A DNA stretch of 55,674 bases from Clostridia bacterium. GTDB lineage: Bacteria > Bacillota > Clostridia > Oscillospirales > CAG-272. Of this stretch, positions 31,487 to 40,253 are shown one piece after another (positions within the stretch are counted from its first letter, which is position 1; each line of letters starts with the position of its first letter). The stretch spans positions 1-55,674 of the forward strand of contig JAGASS010000036.1 in assembly GCA_017621655.1 (NCBI GenBank), written 5' to 3'. A model generated the notes under the pieces. It saw only the letters and a program-made list of their open reading frames with translations, did not search any database and was not told the DNA's origin. The position numbers and the translations under genes were made by a program.

Positions 31487-33286
31487 TTATGCCATAAGCT
31501 CTTCGAATTCGTTAAGAAGCTCCTCGAAGGCCTTGAGCGCGGTCTCGATCGGCTCGGCAGTCGCCATATCAACGCCTGCCTTCTTGAGGATCTCAATAGG
31601 CGTGTCGGAGCAACCTGCGGAGAGGAATCCGAGGTACTTCTTGACTGCCTCGTCGCCCTCGTTCAGGATCTTGCGCGAGAGAGCCATCGCAGCCGAGAAG
31701 CCCGTTGCGTACTGGAACACGTAGAAATTCATGAAGAAATGAGGAATTCTTGCCCATTCCATATCAATTTCGGGATCGATGGTAACAGCAGGACCGTAGT
31801 ATTCCTCGTTAAGACGGTGGTAGATCTTGCAAAGCGTGTCAGCGGTGAGCGACTGTCCGCCCTCAACGAGCTTCGACATTTCAAGCTCAAATTCAGCGAA
31901 CATCGTCTGACGGTAAAGGGTAGTACGGAACTGCTCGAGGAAATAGTTTATGAGGTACGCTCTGCCTGCCTTGTCGGTGGTCTTCGAGAGAAGGTGCGAC
32001 ATGAGAAGCGCCTCGTTGCAGGTCGATGCGACCTCGGCAACGAAGATAACGTAATCAGAGTAAACGGTCGGCTGATTCTCCTTCGAAAGATAGGAATGCA
32101 TCGCGTGTCCCATCTCGTGCGCGAGGGTGAACATGGAATTGAGCGTATCCTCGTGGTTGAGAAGCACGTAGGGGTGAGGACGCGCGCCCGACGAATATGC
32201 GCCGCCGCGCTTGCCGACGTTCTCGTAAACGTCGATCCATCTGTTTTCGTAAGCGTGCTTTACGACCTTGAGGTAATCCTCGCCGAGGGGCTTGAGCGCC
32301 TCGAGAGTGATCTTCTTTGCTTCTTCAAAGGGAATTACGTTCTCCGCCTCGGAAACGAGTGTCGGATAAATGTCGTACATATGAAGCTCGTCAAGCTTCA
32401 TAAGCTTCTTGCGGAGCGCCATGTAACGGTGCATGAGGGGCATATTCTTGTGTACGGTCGCAATAAGGTTGTGATAGACCTCGGTCGGAACCTCGGTTCT
32501 GGATAGGGAAGCTTCAAGAGCGCTTCCGTACTTGCGGGAGGACGCGAAGAACTTGAGCTGTCTCATCTGCGCGTCAAGAAGCGCGGCAGTCGTGTTCTTG
32601 AAGGAGCCGAACGTGTGATAAAGCGCCTCAAAGGCGTTCTTGCGGAGAACTCTGTCGGAGCTTTCAACACAAGGAATGTAGGAGCCCTGCGTGAGCTGAC
32701 GGGTGTTGCCCTCGCCGTCGAGGATGTCGGGGAAGCGGAGATCGGCGTTGCGAAAGAAGGAGCCGATAGTGCTAGCCGCACCCGAAATCTCGGACGCGCC
32801 TGCGAGAAGCTTCTCTTCGCTTTCGGAGAGAATGTGAGGACGCTTGCTTCTTACTCTGTCGAGCGAACGGCGGTAAAGCTCAAGACGCGGCTCTTCCTTG
32901 TAGAAGCGCTCCATCGTCTCGTCGTCGATTCCGATAAGCTCGGGAGTTGCAAACGCACTTGCCGCGCCGCACTGAACGAAGAAGGAACGGCATCTGCCGA
33001 TCATCGCCTGATAGGTCGCGTTACCGGTGTCGGTGTCGGAATTGAGATGAGCGTAGCTGTACAGCTTCGAAAGAATTACGTCAGCTTCCTCATCAAAGGT
33101 CAGGTATTCGTATAGACCCTCAGCACTTGCGCTGATCTTGCCTGCAAATGACGCGATCTTCGCGGGGTAAGACTGCGCTTCCTCGAACGCCTTTTCCCAC
33201 GCGGCGTCGTTTTCAAATATGTCCTCGGTCGCCCAGGTGTTTTCCTTTAAGACCTCGGATCTAAGGGGTATCTTTTTCATACTCAT
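31487..33286 (-). CDS. pepF: Oligoendopeptidase F (M3B)
   Basis: A 599-residue cytosolic zinc metallopeptidase that trims short peptides. The zinc site is HEMGH at residues 390-394, with the third ligand Glu in the following helix (VAEVASTCNEALL). The N-terminal helical domain and the C-terminal YYGPAVTIDPEIDMEWARIPHFF segment fit the M3B family, and length matches the usual 600. ATG 33286 follows GGAAGGT; a second ATG is two codons on. It is monocistronic. Confidence 0.95.
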   Translation of the reverse strand: MSMKKIPLRSEVLKENTWATEDIFENDAAWEKAFEEAQSYPAKIASFAGKISASAEGLYEYLTFDEEADVILSKLYSYAHLNSDTDTGNATYQAMIGRCRSFFVQCGAASAFATPELIGIDDETMERFYKEEPRLELYRRSLDRVRSKRPHILSESEEKLLAGASEISGAASTIGSFFRNADLRFPDILDGEGNTRQLTQGSYIPCVESSDRVLRKNAFEALYHTFGSFKNTTAALLDAQMRQLKFFASSRKYGSALEASLSRTEVPTEVYHNLIATVHKNMPLMHRYMALRKKLMKLDELHMYDIYPTLVSEAENVIPFEEAKKITLEALKPLGEDYLKVVKHAYENRWIDVYENVGKRGGAYSSGARPHPYVLLNHEDTLNSMFTLAHEMGHAMHSYLSKENQPTVYSDYVIFVAEVASTCNEALLMSHLLSKTTDKAGRAYLINYFLEQFRTTLYRQTMFAEFELEMSKLVEGGQSLTADTLCKIYHRLNEEYYGPAVTIDPEIDMEWARIPHFFMNFYVFQYATGFSAAMALSRKILNEGDEAVKKYLGFLSAGCSDTPIEILKKAGVDMATAEPIETALKAFEELLNEFEELMA

Positions 33287-33455
33287 AATTGTTACCTTCC
33301 ATTAAATAACGTTATATACATTATATCCCGAACCGCGCCGTCAGTCAAGGGGCGCGTGGAATATTATGCCTACGCCGACTTAACTGTGTAGAAATGTTAA
33401 CAATTTCGCGATATAATGAAATCAGACAACCAAATAAAAAACGGAGGTATTTGTT

Positions 33456-33869
33456 ATGAAAAAACTTTTTGTAGCACTTTTAGCGATGATATGTCTGTTT
33501 TCTTTTGTTGGGTGCGGTCAAAACGACATATCGAAGTATCTTAAGAAAAAGGACGGCGAGCAGTACCTGATCTTGCCAATTTCTAAAGAAAAAGTGTATA
33601 TTAGTGATTGCCGCGAAGAGAACAAGTATCTTAAATACATCGACGTCGGTCTTTTGAAAAAAGCAGAAAAGAAGATCGCCGCCGAGGTTTCGAAGTACAA
33701 TGATGAAACCCCACACTACTATATAGATATTCGTGACGGATATCTTTGTCTTGCCGTTGAGCTGATCGTGGACCTTGACGAGCCGGCGGCGAACGGCATG
33801 AATCATGAACACGTATTCTTCCGTGAAAGGATCACCAAAAAGCCGGTTGCGGCCGAAGAAAATAAATAA
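33456..33869 (+). CDS. Small lipoprotein of unknown function
   Basis: A 137-residue secreted lipoprotein: MKKLFVALLAM signal, lipobox FVGC (Cys20). The mature part is charged with no recognised domain; it contains KYIDVGLLKKAEKKIAAEVSKY (helix) and HYYIDIRDGYLCLAVELIVD (strands). ATG 33456 follows CGGAGGT. A TATAAT lies near 33411, but the -35 is poor. It is followed by a perfect palindromic terminator shared with the convergent HAD gene. Confidence 0.75.
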   Translation: MKKLFVALLAMICLFSFVGCGQNDISKYLKKKDGEQYLILPISKEKVYISDCREENKYLKYIDVGLLKKAEKKIAAEVSKYNDETPHYYIDIRDGYLCLAVELIVDLDEPAANGMNHEHVFFRERITKKPVAAEENK

Positions 33870-33872
33870 ATA

Positions 33873-33902
33873 AAAAAGGACGGAGAATTCTCCGTCCTTT
33901 TT
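33873..33902. terminator. Perfect palindromic bidirectional terminator
   Basis: AAAAAGGACGGAGAA followed directly by its complement, a 15-bp stem without spacer, between two convergent genes. Confidence 0.9.
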
Positions 33903-34539
33903 AAAATTCGATATCCATTATCTCGTCAAATTCGTAAACGTATTTGTCCGATGCGTCTTTAATTTCATCGACAAGATTGCTTGACGTATCGTCGTAAATA
34001 CCGATGACGGTCATTCCCGCCTTTTTACCGGTAAGGCAGCAGGTGAGGTTGTCGTCAACGAAAACGCAGTCGGAAACTTGGACTCCGAGACGCTTTGCAG
34101 CTTCCTCGTAAATAATGACCTCGCTCTTCGGATAACCGAAATCGTCTATCGACCAGACCTTGTCAAAAAGGTCGTAAATGCCGTTACGCTTAAGGCAGGG
34201 ATCGATATATTTATGCGGTGATGCGGTAAAAACGTGAACGGTGTGACCCTTTGAAATAAGGTGGCGAAGCGTCTTTTCAACGCCCTTTTTGAGCAAGATC
34301 CGGTTTCCGTACTGCTCCGAAAGCACGACCTGCATCCTTGCCAAATACTCATCAAGCGTGAGATCAACGCCTAGCGAGATCGTATATTCAGAGGCGCGGA
34401 TATTGCCAAGCGGCGTGATCGTTTTAACGAATCCGTCGGGGCAGGGAATACCATATTCCTTCAGCATAGAAATATGAAAGCCCGCCCAAGTCGGCATCGA
34501 ATCGGCGAGCGTTCCGTCAAAATCAAATAAATAGTGCAT
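33901..34539 (-). CDS. HAD-superfamily phosphatase (subfamily IA)
   Basis: A 212-residue hydrolase of the phosphoglycolate/beta-phosphoglucomutase-like HAD group. The nucleophile motif is FDFDGTLADS (Asp6, Asp8), motif II is VFTASPHKY, the lysine lies in GYPKSEVI and motif IV is VFVDDNLTCC. An alpha-helical cap lies between motifs I and II. Substrate unknown. ATG 34539 follows GGGAGA; an upstream TTG has no such site. The gene is convergent with the small lipoprotein gene. Confidence 0.87.
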   Translation of the reverse strand: MHYLFDFDGTLADSMPTWAGFHISMLKEYGIPCPDGFVKTITPLGNIRASEYTISLGVDLTLDEYLARMQVVLSEQYGNRILLKKGVEKTLRHLISKGHTVHVFTASPHKYIDPCLKRNGIYDLFDKVWSIDDFGYPKSEVIIYEEAAKRLGVQVSDCVFVDDNLTCCLTGKKAGMTVIGIYDDTSSNLVDEIKDASDKYVYEFDEIMDIEF

Positions 34540-34678
34540 GGTGTCTCCCAAAAACAAACTAACATATTAATTATACACTAAGTCATCCATCCGTGTCAAT
34601 AGAATCTCCCAAAAAGTTACATGGTGTTAATAAAATTTAAATTTCACAAAATTTTAGTGAAAATTTATAAAAAACCTA

Positions 34679-34707
34679 TTGACAAACAGAAAAAGTTGTG
34701 CTAAAAT
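34679..34707 (+). promoter_or_regulatory. Promoter of the structured RNA
   Basis: Consensus TTGACA at 34679-34684, 17-bp spacer, TAAAAT at 34702-34707. Expected start near 34714. An AT-rich stretch lies just upstream. Confidence 0.8.
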
Positions 34708-34713
34708 GAAGAT

Positions 34714-35105
34714 GCTAAAGGAAATAGCAGAATAAAAAATGAAAGTGGTGATACCGTTGGCACATGAAGATCAGCAGTATTCACCCGCAAATGCGTGATC
34801 GTTTCTTAACACCGTAAGTGCCGAGCACAAAAGGAAAAAGCAAGATGAACGGTAGGTTAAGAAATGAAAAAGCCGCAACCGCGGGTGGGAAGATCGACTT
34901 ACCTAAAATCTGAAAGAAAAGAGAAAACCGAAAAAAAGAGTTTCCGAACCGCAAGGGAAGAAGTTGGAAAGCTTGATTACGCAAATGAAAAACGATTCAT
35001 ATAGATCATGCGGAGTCGGAAACAAGATAAGTTAAGAAACACAAAATAAGGAAAAGAAAAACTGAATATAAGAAGAAACGACCGAGCGATAGCTCGGTCG
35101 TTTTT
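34714..35105 (+). ncRNA. Candidate large structured RNA, about 390 nt
   Basis: No convincing reading frame, but a strong promoter at one end and a terminator (35079-35105) at the other. Pairings read by eye: GCTA/TAGC at the 5' end; GGTGATAC (34747-34754) with GTATTCACC (34777-34785); a long-range 10-bp helix GTTTCTTAAC (34801-34810) with GTTAAGAAAC (35031-35040); inside it TAGGTTAAG (34853-34861) with CTTACCTA (34898-34905), and GTTTCCGA (34940-34947) with TCGGAAAC (35016-35023). Two crossing pairings would make pseudoknots: GCGTGATC (34793-34800) with GATCATGC (35004-35011), and GGCAC (34759-34763) with GTGCC (34818-34822). The joining strands are purine-rich. RNase P, tmRNA and SRP hallmarks are absent; I cannot name the family. 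Confidence 0.75.
35079..35105 (+). terminator. Terminator of the structured RNA
   Basis: CGACCGAGC / GCTCGGTCG, GATA loop, then TTTTT. Confidence 0.92.
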
Positions 35106-35125
35106 ACGTTGGAGAACACAGGCGA

Positions 35126-35164
35126 GGGTTCCCGAAAATGAGCGAAACGAGTTTTTGGGGTTCC
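35126..35164 (+). repeat. N hairpin in a degenerate S
   Basis: GGGTTCCC...GGGGTTCC, about 39 nt, flanked by remnants of an S hairpin (ACACAGGCGA and GGTCACTCCTAC). Confidence 0.6.
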
Positions 35165-35199
35165 GAGGTCACTCCTACGGAAACGTTTAAGATTTCTCG

Positions 35200-35329
35200 G
35201 TAGGGGCGAACTGTGTTCGCCCGTTCGGGTGGATGTAACATTGCTTTTATGCGGGCTGTCGTGGGCGCCAGCCCCTACCGCGCAACTTTTGAACGCTTCC
35301 CGGTAGGGGTCGGCGCCTTCGACGACCCG
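35200..35329 (+). repeat. S-C28-S unit plus extra S
   Basis: S at 35200-35223, 28-nt linker at 35224-35251 (ATGTAACATTGCTTTTATG), inverted S at 35252-35278, another S at 35303-35329. Together with 35126-35164 this fills the space between the RNA gene and the pot operon. Confidence 0.85.
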
Positions 35330-35358
35330 TTGTAAAAGAAAACTAACTTATTTCCCAA

Positions 35359-35388
35359 AAAACACGCTCTCTTTTGAGAGCGTGTTTT
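35359..35388 (-). terminator. Terminator of the pot operon
   Basis: AAAACACGCTCTC / GAGAGCGTGTTTT with a TTTT loop, next to the last stop of the operon. Confidence 0.88.
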
Positions 35389-35391
35389 AAT

Positions 35392-35769
35392 TTAATCATT
35401 CTTATCGGAGTCCTTTTCGGTCACTATTCTCTGTGCAATGAAGCTTTGCGGCTGAGGTGCTTCCTCGTCCGCATCGTCCTCCTCGGGCGTGCTCCAATCC
35501 AGCTTGTCAGAAACGTCTGGAATACCGTATCCGTCGCGCCTTCCCATCTTACGGGCAATATAGTCGGTATTGTCAATAAGACGTCCGAAGCCGTAGAGGA
35601 AGAATCCCGCGATCCAGCAGGCGATCGGTCCGAGAATCATAGTAACGATACCGATAACCGTCTGCCCCTTGATGGCAAGATAAAGTCCGTAGCAGCCGGA
35701 TGCGATCATCGTTATTACAGCGATAACGATCGCGAGAGTCATAATTTTCTTTCCGATATTGGCGTACAT
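35392..35769 (-). CDS. Small two-helix membrane protein at the end of the pot operon
   Basis: A 125-residue protein with two membrane segments (about 9-30 and 37-62) followed by a cytosolic tail of about 60 residues rich in Asp and Glu (WSTPEEDDADEEAPQPQ). No family recognised. ATG 35769 follows GAGGTAGC, 18 nt after the potD stop, and the operon terminator follows it, so it is cotranscribed with potABCD. It might be an accessory subunit or simply a passenger. Confidence 0.7.
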   Translation of the reverse strand: MYANIGKKIMTLAIVIAVITMIASGCYGLYLAIKGQTVIGIVTMILGPIACWIAGFFLYGFGRLIDNTDYIARKMGRRDGYGIPDVSDKLDWSTPEEDDADEEAPQPQSFIAQRIVTEKDSDKND

Positions 35770-35787
35770 AGGAGTAGCTACCTCAAA

Positions 35788-37011
35788 TCAATAATTATTT
35801 CTGATCCTTTTGCGAACAGCAAAGAAAATTCCAAAGGAAGCAAGCGCTATAACTATTCCGACGCAAAGAACGTAGATAAGGGGACTGATCTCAATATCCG
35901 ACTTCAATTCTTCCCACAGGTTGTTGATAAGCGCAAGCTGACTTCCGGGAAGATTCTTGTAGGGAGTAGCGGTTTTGAGCGCATCGGCATTATACATAAG
36001 CTCGTATGCGTCTTCTCTTATCTCATTCATTCCCTCCTTGTACTCCTCGCTTTCAAGAACGACCTTGTTGGGCGAAGCGTAATAGGTGTAGAGCGCGTTT
36101 GCGACAGCAGGTTCTTCCGAGAGCATAAAGTTTATATATGCCTCGGCGAGCGCCTTGTTTTTGCTCGACTTGGGAATGCACATAGCGTCGACGTAGAGGT
36201 TCGTTCCCTCTTTGGGATAGAAGAAATCGAGATCGTCGTTGTTCTCATACATGGCGAGGAAGTCGCCCGCATAGTAGGCGGCGATAGCGGCACTTCCGCC
36301 CTCCATCTTATTGAAGATCTCGTCCATAACGTAGCCCTGAACGATGTCCTTCTGCTTGCGAAGCTCCTCGAGCGCGCGTCGCCAGTCCTTTTCATCTTTG
36401 CTGTTAACGTCGATGCCGAGCTTGTACTGCGCGGTACCGAAGGCGTCACGCGAGTTGTTGAACTGAAGAATATTGCCCTTGTACTTCTTGTTCCACATAA
36501 GCTCCCAAGAGCCGAGGTCCTCTTTATCGACCATCTCCGTGTTGTAGATGATTCCGATCATTCCGTAGAAGTAAGGAACGGAATAGACACTGCCCTCGTC
36601 GTAGTAGTCAAACTCGGCGTCGGGACCGTAAAATTCGGGAACGATATTCTTGATGTTGGGAATATTATCGTAGTTAAGGGGCGCGAGCATATCCTCATCT
36701 ATGAGGCGCTCGATCATGTAGTCAGACGGAACGACGACGTCGTAGCTTACCGAGCCGGAAGAGAGCTTCGCGTACATATCCTCGTTAGAGGAGAAGGTCG
36801 AATAAACGACCTTAACACGCTCGCCGTACTGCTTATAGTACCAATCCTCAAACGCCTTGTTCGAGTCAAGACAGCCCTCGCTTCCGTCCGAGATGTATTC
36901 ACCCCAGTTGTAAACGTAAAGTGTCTTTCCCTTCTTTTCGCTTTCTGAGCAGGAGAAGAGCATCGGCGCGAGCATAAGGGCGATAAGAAAGAGAGAAATA
37001 AATCTTTTCAT
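35788..37011 (-). CDS. potD: Spermidine/putrescine-binding lipoprotein with C-terminal membrane anchor
   Basis: A 407-residue substrate-binding protein of the PotD/PotF type. Signal peptide and lipobox MLFSC anchor the N-terminus. The motifs LYVYNWGEYISDGS, YDVVVPSDYMIERLI and VDAMCIPKSSKNKALAEAYINFML fit polyamine-binding proteins. After the binding domain comes a clear transmembrane helix (about 374-399, SPLIYVLCVGIVIALASFGI) and a basic end (RKRIRNN). A lipid anchor and a C-terminal helix together are unusual. The start overlaps the potC stop by 4 nt. Confidence 0.92.
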   Translation of the reverse strand: MKRFISLFLIALMLAPMLFSCSESEKKGKTLYVYNWGEYISDGSEGCLDSNKAFEDWYYKQYGERVKVVYSTFSSNEDMYAKLSSGSVSYDVVVPSDYMIERLIDEDMLAPLNYDNIPNIKNIVPEFYGPDAEFDYYDEGSVYSVPYFYGMIGIIYNTEMVDKEDLGSWELMWNKKYKGNILQFNNSRDAFGTAQYKLGIDVNSKDEKDWRRALEELRKQKDIVQGYVMDEIFNKMEGGSAAIAAYYAGDFLAMYENNDDLDFFYPKEGTNLYVDAMCIPKSSKNKALAEAYINFMLSEEPAVANALYTYYASPNKVVLESEEYKEGMNEIREDAYELMYNADALKTATPYKNLPGSQLALINNLWEELKSDIEISPLIYVLCVGIVIALASFGIFFAVRKRIRNNY

Positions 37012-37829
37012 CTTGCCCCTCCTTTCACCTTTCGGCTTCTGCGCTCACCCATCGAGCCGGCGAAGTTGACGATAAGAAGGATCGCGAGAATGGTCGCAAC
37101 GATAATCGCACAGAGCGCGTACATGCTGAACTTGACGTTATGCACGGTCTGGTTGTAAACGTAAAGGGGAAGGGTCTGAAAATTCGGCGAGGATACGAAA
37201 TGGCTGATGACGAAATCGTCAAGAGACATCGTAAATCCGAGCATAAGTCCCGAAACGATACCGGGAACTATCTCGGGAAGCTCGACGGAGAAGAACGCGC
37301 GGGCAGGAGTGCATCCTAGGTCCATAGCCGCCTCGGAGAGCGACTTGTCAAGCGCATTGAAGCGCGGAGTTACCGAGAGAAGAACGTAGGGCAGGTTGAA
37401 GGTCGTGTGTGCCACGAGCATCGTGCCGAAGCCCATAAAGTTGTTCGCCTTTATGATTGACGCGACTGCTACGAAAAGAAGCATCATCGAAACGCCGGTA
37501 ACGATATCGGGGTTCATCATCGGAATGTTTGTGATCGACGTGATCGCGCCCTTTGCCCATTTTCTCTTCATATGATGAAGACCGAGCGCGGCAAAGGTTC
37601 CGATAACGGTTGCAATGCAGGACGAAAGAACTGCAAGAATGAGCGAGTTTTTGAGCGCGGTCAGCGCTTGCTCATCGTTAAACAGCTCCTTGTACCAGGT
37701 AAAGGAAAATCCCGTAAATTCGCTGAGCGAGCCGCCCTCGTTAAAGGAGAAAACGATAAGAACGAGGATCGGTGCGTAAAGGATCGCGAAAATGAGGAAG
37801 ATATAACCGCTTGAAAGAAACTTTTTCAT
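37008..37829 (-). CDS. potC: Polyamine ABC transporter permease PotC
   Basis: A 273-residue inner-membrane permease with six helices and the EAA loop EAAMDLGCTPARAFFSVELPEI, which docks on PotA. It is the second permease of the spermidine/putrescine importer. Both its start and its stop overlap neighbouring genes by 4 nt, showing tight coupling in the order potA-potB-potC-potD. Confidence 0.93.
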   Translation of the reverse strand: MKKFLSSGYIFLIFAILYAPILVLIVFSFNEGGSLSEFTGFSFTWYKELFNDEQALTALKNSLILAVLSSCIATVIGTFAALGLHHMKRKWAKGAITSITNIPMMNPDIVTGVSMMLLFVAVASIIKANNFMGFGTMLVAHTTFNLPYVLLSVTPRFNALDKSLSEAAMDLGCTPARAFFSVELPEIVPGIVSGLMLGFTMSLDDFVISHFVSSPNFQTLPLYVYNQTVHNVKFSMYALCAIIVATILAILLIVNFAGSMGERRSRKVKGGAR

Positions 37830-38647
37830 ACTATTATACCTCCGTCATCGTCGGAAAACTTGTTCATGATTCCGACGGAGATAATGATGAGTACCATCAT
37901 AACGAGCGAAACGGCGGCACCGACGTTGTAGGTGCTCGTGTTCTTAAAGAGACGCTCAATGGTATCACCGACGAGGTCAATTTTGCCCGCACCGAGCTTC
38001 TGGGAAATGTAGAAGGTCGAGATCGACGGCACGAATACCATCGTAACGCCCGAAATAACGCCCGAAACGGTGAGAGGCATAATGACCTTCGTCATGGTCT
38101 GCCAGCTGTTACAGCCGAGGTCGGCAGCCGCCTCAATGTATCTCTTGTCGAGCTTCGTCATAGTTGTGAAGATCGGAAGGACCATGTAGGGTAAGAAGTC
38201 GTAGACCATGCCGAGAATAACGCCGAAATCGGATCCGACGATATAAAGCTTGCCAAGTCCGAGCTTGGCAAGGAGTGCATTAAGCAGACCTCCGTTATCA
38301 AGGAGAGCCATAAGCGCGTAGGTGCGAATAAGAAGGTTGCACCACATAGGGAGCATTATAAGCACCATAAGGAGCTTTCTCGTCCTCGGCGACGCCTTCG
38401 ACATAAAATACGCAAGCGGATAGCCGATAAGTAGGCATATCACGGTCGCAATAAGCGCAAAGGCGATTGAAAGAATAAATACGTTCGAGTAGCCCGAAAG
38501 AGAAAGAATATTATCAAAGGTAAAGCGGCCCTTTTCGTCGGTAAAGGCGAAGTATAGTACGAAAAGCATGGGGGCGACGATGAACATCACCATCCAGACG
38601 ATATGGGGAGCCGCCGCCATACGCTGGAAAATGCTTTTACGCTTCAT
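37826..38647 (-). CDS. potB: Polyamine ABC transporter permease PotB
   Basis: A 273-residue inner-membrane permease, six helices, EAA loop [21 protein letters not shown]. It pairs with PotC to form the channel of the polyamine importer. The start overlaps the potA stop by 4 nt. Confidence 0.93.
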   Translation of the reverse strand: MKRKSIFQRMAAAPHIVWMVMFIVAPMLFVLYFAFTDEKGRFTFDNILSLSGYSNVFILSIAFALIATVICLLIGYPLAYFMSKASPRTRKLLMVLIMLPMWCNLLIRTYALMALLDNGGLLNALLAKLGLGKLYIVGSDFGVILGMVYDFLPYMVLPIFTTMTKLDKRYIEAAADLGCNSWQTMTKVIMPLTVSGVISGVTMVFVPSISTFYISQKLGAGKIDLVGDTIERLFKNTSTYNVGAAVSLVMMVLIIISVGIMNKFSDDDGGIIV

Positions 38648-39813
38648 TCTTCACTTTCCTCCGAGACGTCCTCTTCCTCATCCTCGGAATCGGGATCAAA
38701 CGTCGGGTCTGACATATGCTCCATTTCCTCGGAGAAGGTCGAATAGTCACCGAACATGCCGGAGAATTCCGACTTCTTCATAACGTGGATAGCATCCGGC
38801 TCAATATAAAGACCTATAGACGCGCCGTTTTCAACGTAATCGGTCGTCTGGATCATCCATTTGAAGCCGCCTATATCAACGATTATCTCGTAGTGAACGC
38901 CCTTAAATGTGACGCTCGTAACGACACCCGTGAGCATTCCGCGCTCAACGGAAACGACGTCAACGTCCTCGGGACGCACGACGACGTCAACCGGCTCGTT
39001 CTTTTCAAAGCCGTTGTCAAGACAGCGGAACTTCTTGCCCGAGAAGGAAACGAGATAGTCGTCGAGCATAACGCCGTCAACGATGTTACTTTCGCCGATA
39101 AAGTCGGCAACGAATGCGTTTTCCGGCTCGTTGTAAATATCCTGAGGAGAGCCGATCTGCTGGATCTCACCGTTGTCCATAACTACGACGGTGTCGGACA
39201 TCGAAAGTGCCTCTTCCTGATCGTGAGTGACGTAAACGAAGGTGATGCCGGTTCTCTGCTGAATGTTCTTAAGCTCCATCTGCATGTCCTTGCGGAGCTT
39301 GAGGTCGAGCGCACCAAGCGGCTCGTCGAGGAGCAGAACTCGCGGTTCGTTTATAAGAGCGCGAGCGATAGCAACTCTCTGCTGCTGACCGCCCGAGAGG
39401 GTAGTGACCTTTCTTCTCTCGAAGCCCTTGAGGTTAACTACCTCGAGCATTTTAAGGACCTTTTCGTGAAGCTCCTTCTTGTCCATTTTGCGAAGACGCG
39501 GACCGAAGGCAATATTTTCATAGACGTTGAGATGAGGGAAAAGGGCGTACTTCTGGAAGACCGTATTTACCGGTCTTTCGTAGGGAGGAACGTCCTTGAC
39601 GTCCTTTCCGTCGAAATATACGTGTCCGTCGTCGGGCGTTTCGAAGCCGCCGATAATACGGAGAGTAGTCGTTTTACCGCAGCCCGAGGGACCGAGCAGG
39701 GTAATAAATTCCTTATCTCTTATGTCGAGATTTATACTTTTCAAAATCTGTTCGCCATCGTAAGATTTTACGACGTTTTGAAGACGAATAATTATCTCAG
39801 CATTGTTTTCCAT
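38644..39813 (-). CDS. potA: Polyamine ABC transporter ATPase PotA
   Basis: A 389-residue ATPase energising spermidine/putrescine import. Walker [10 protein letters not shown], signature [15 protein letters not shown], Walker [14 protein letters not shown]-loop [10 protein letters not shown]; a TOBE domain follows (about 235-355). The extreme C-terminus is a strongly acidic tail ([17 protein letters not shown]), not usual for PotA. ATG 39813 has only a distant AAAGGCGG. It is the first gene of the operon, with promoter at 39874-39902. Confidence 0.93.
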   Translation of the reverse strand: MENNAEIIIRLQNVVKSYDGEQILKSINLDIRDKEFITLLGPSGCGKTTTLRIIGGFETPDDGHVYFDGKDVKDVPPYERPVNTVFQKYALFPHLNVYENIAFGPRLRKMDKKELHEKVLKMLEVVNLKGFERRKVTTLSGGQQQRVAIARALINEPRVLLLDEPLGALDLKLRKDMQMELKNIQQRTGITFVYVTHDQEEALSMSDTVVVMDNGEIQQIGSPQDIYNEPENAFVADFIGESNIVDGVMLDDYLVSFSGKKFRCLDNGFEKNEPVDVVVRPEDVDVVSVERGMLTGVVTSVTFKGVHYEIIVDIGGFKWMIQTTDYVENGASIGLYIEPDAIHVMKKSEFSGMFGDYSTFSEEMEHMSDPTFDPDSEDEEEDVSEESEE

Positions 39814-39873
39814 TTTACAATTATCGACCGCCTTTCACGGGGCAAAAATACCCCTAAATAGAAATACAGCATA

Positions 39874-39902
39874 ATTGTATCATCATGTAAAGGAAAATGC
39901 AA
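39874..39902 (-). promoter_or_regulatory. Promoter of potABCD
   Basis: Minus strand TTGCAT, 17 bp, TACAAT. Expected start near 39867, leader about 54 nt. Confidence 0.65.
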
Positions 39903-39930
39903 TAGTTTTGTAAAAAAATCTTGAAAAACC

Positions 39931-39960
39931 GCGATTAAGCACGATTAGCCGTGATTAGAC
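39931..39960. promoter_or_regulatory. Three helically phased GATTA repeats upstream of potA
   Basis: GCGATTAAGC, ACGATTAGCC, GTGATTAGAC, exactly 10 bp apart, lying about 64-93 bp upstream of the predicted potA start. The same-face spacing fits a cooperative regulator site. Confidence 0.45.
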
Positions 39961-40108
39961 GGCACTTTTTCGGGATTTTTCTTAAAATCCTCCGTTATCC
40001 TCGATAATTCTCTGTTTTATTGCATCATTCGTCTTTCGATAGGATTGGTGAAATAACGATAAAAATTATCCTCATTTTGTTGTAGGGCGAAAAATCGTTC
40101 AAATCTCT

Positions 40109-40224
40109 TGTAGGGGCGACCATTGGTCGCCCGCCAAAAAAACGCGACAAACGGGCGACCAATACCGGGGTTCCCCGAAGCGAATGAAATAAGCTTTTGG
40201 GGGTTCCCAAGGGTCGCCCCTACA
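40109..40224. repeat. S-18nt-S pair with N element in the right loop
   Basis: S at 40109-40133 (GGGCGACC-ATT-GGTCGCCC), 18-nt spacer, inverted S at 40152-40224 whose loop is filled by an N hairpin at 40167-40207 (GGGGTTCCCC...GGGGGTTCC). Positions 39961-40108 show no gene. Confidence 0.85.
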
Positions 40225-40253
40225 ATAAACGCGGAAAATAACACAAAAGCTAT

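Noticed and set aside
34714..35105. tmRNA, RNase P RNA or SRP RNA
   Set aside because: No tRNA-like ends or ALAA-type tag (a GCAAATGAAAAACG stretch reads ANEKRFI then stop), no GAGGAAAGTCC segment of RNase P, and no GGAA-AGCA SRP domain.
35374..36948. A 524-codon open frame on the plus strand across the potD region
   Set aside because: It is antisense to a well-conserved potD and the small downstream gene, has no ribosome site and no recognisable protein pattern; high GC codon use keeps the opposite strand open.
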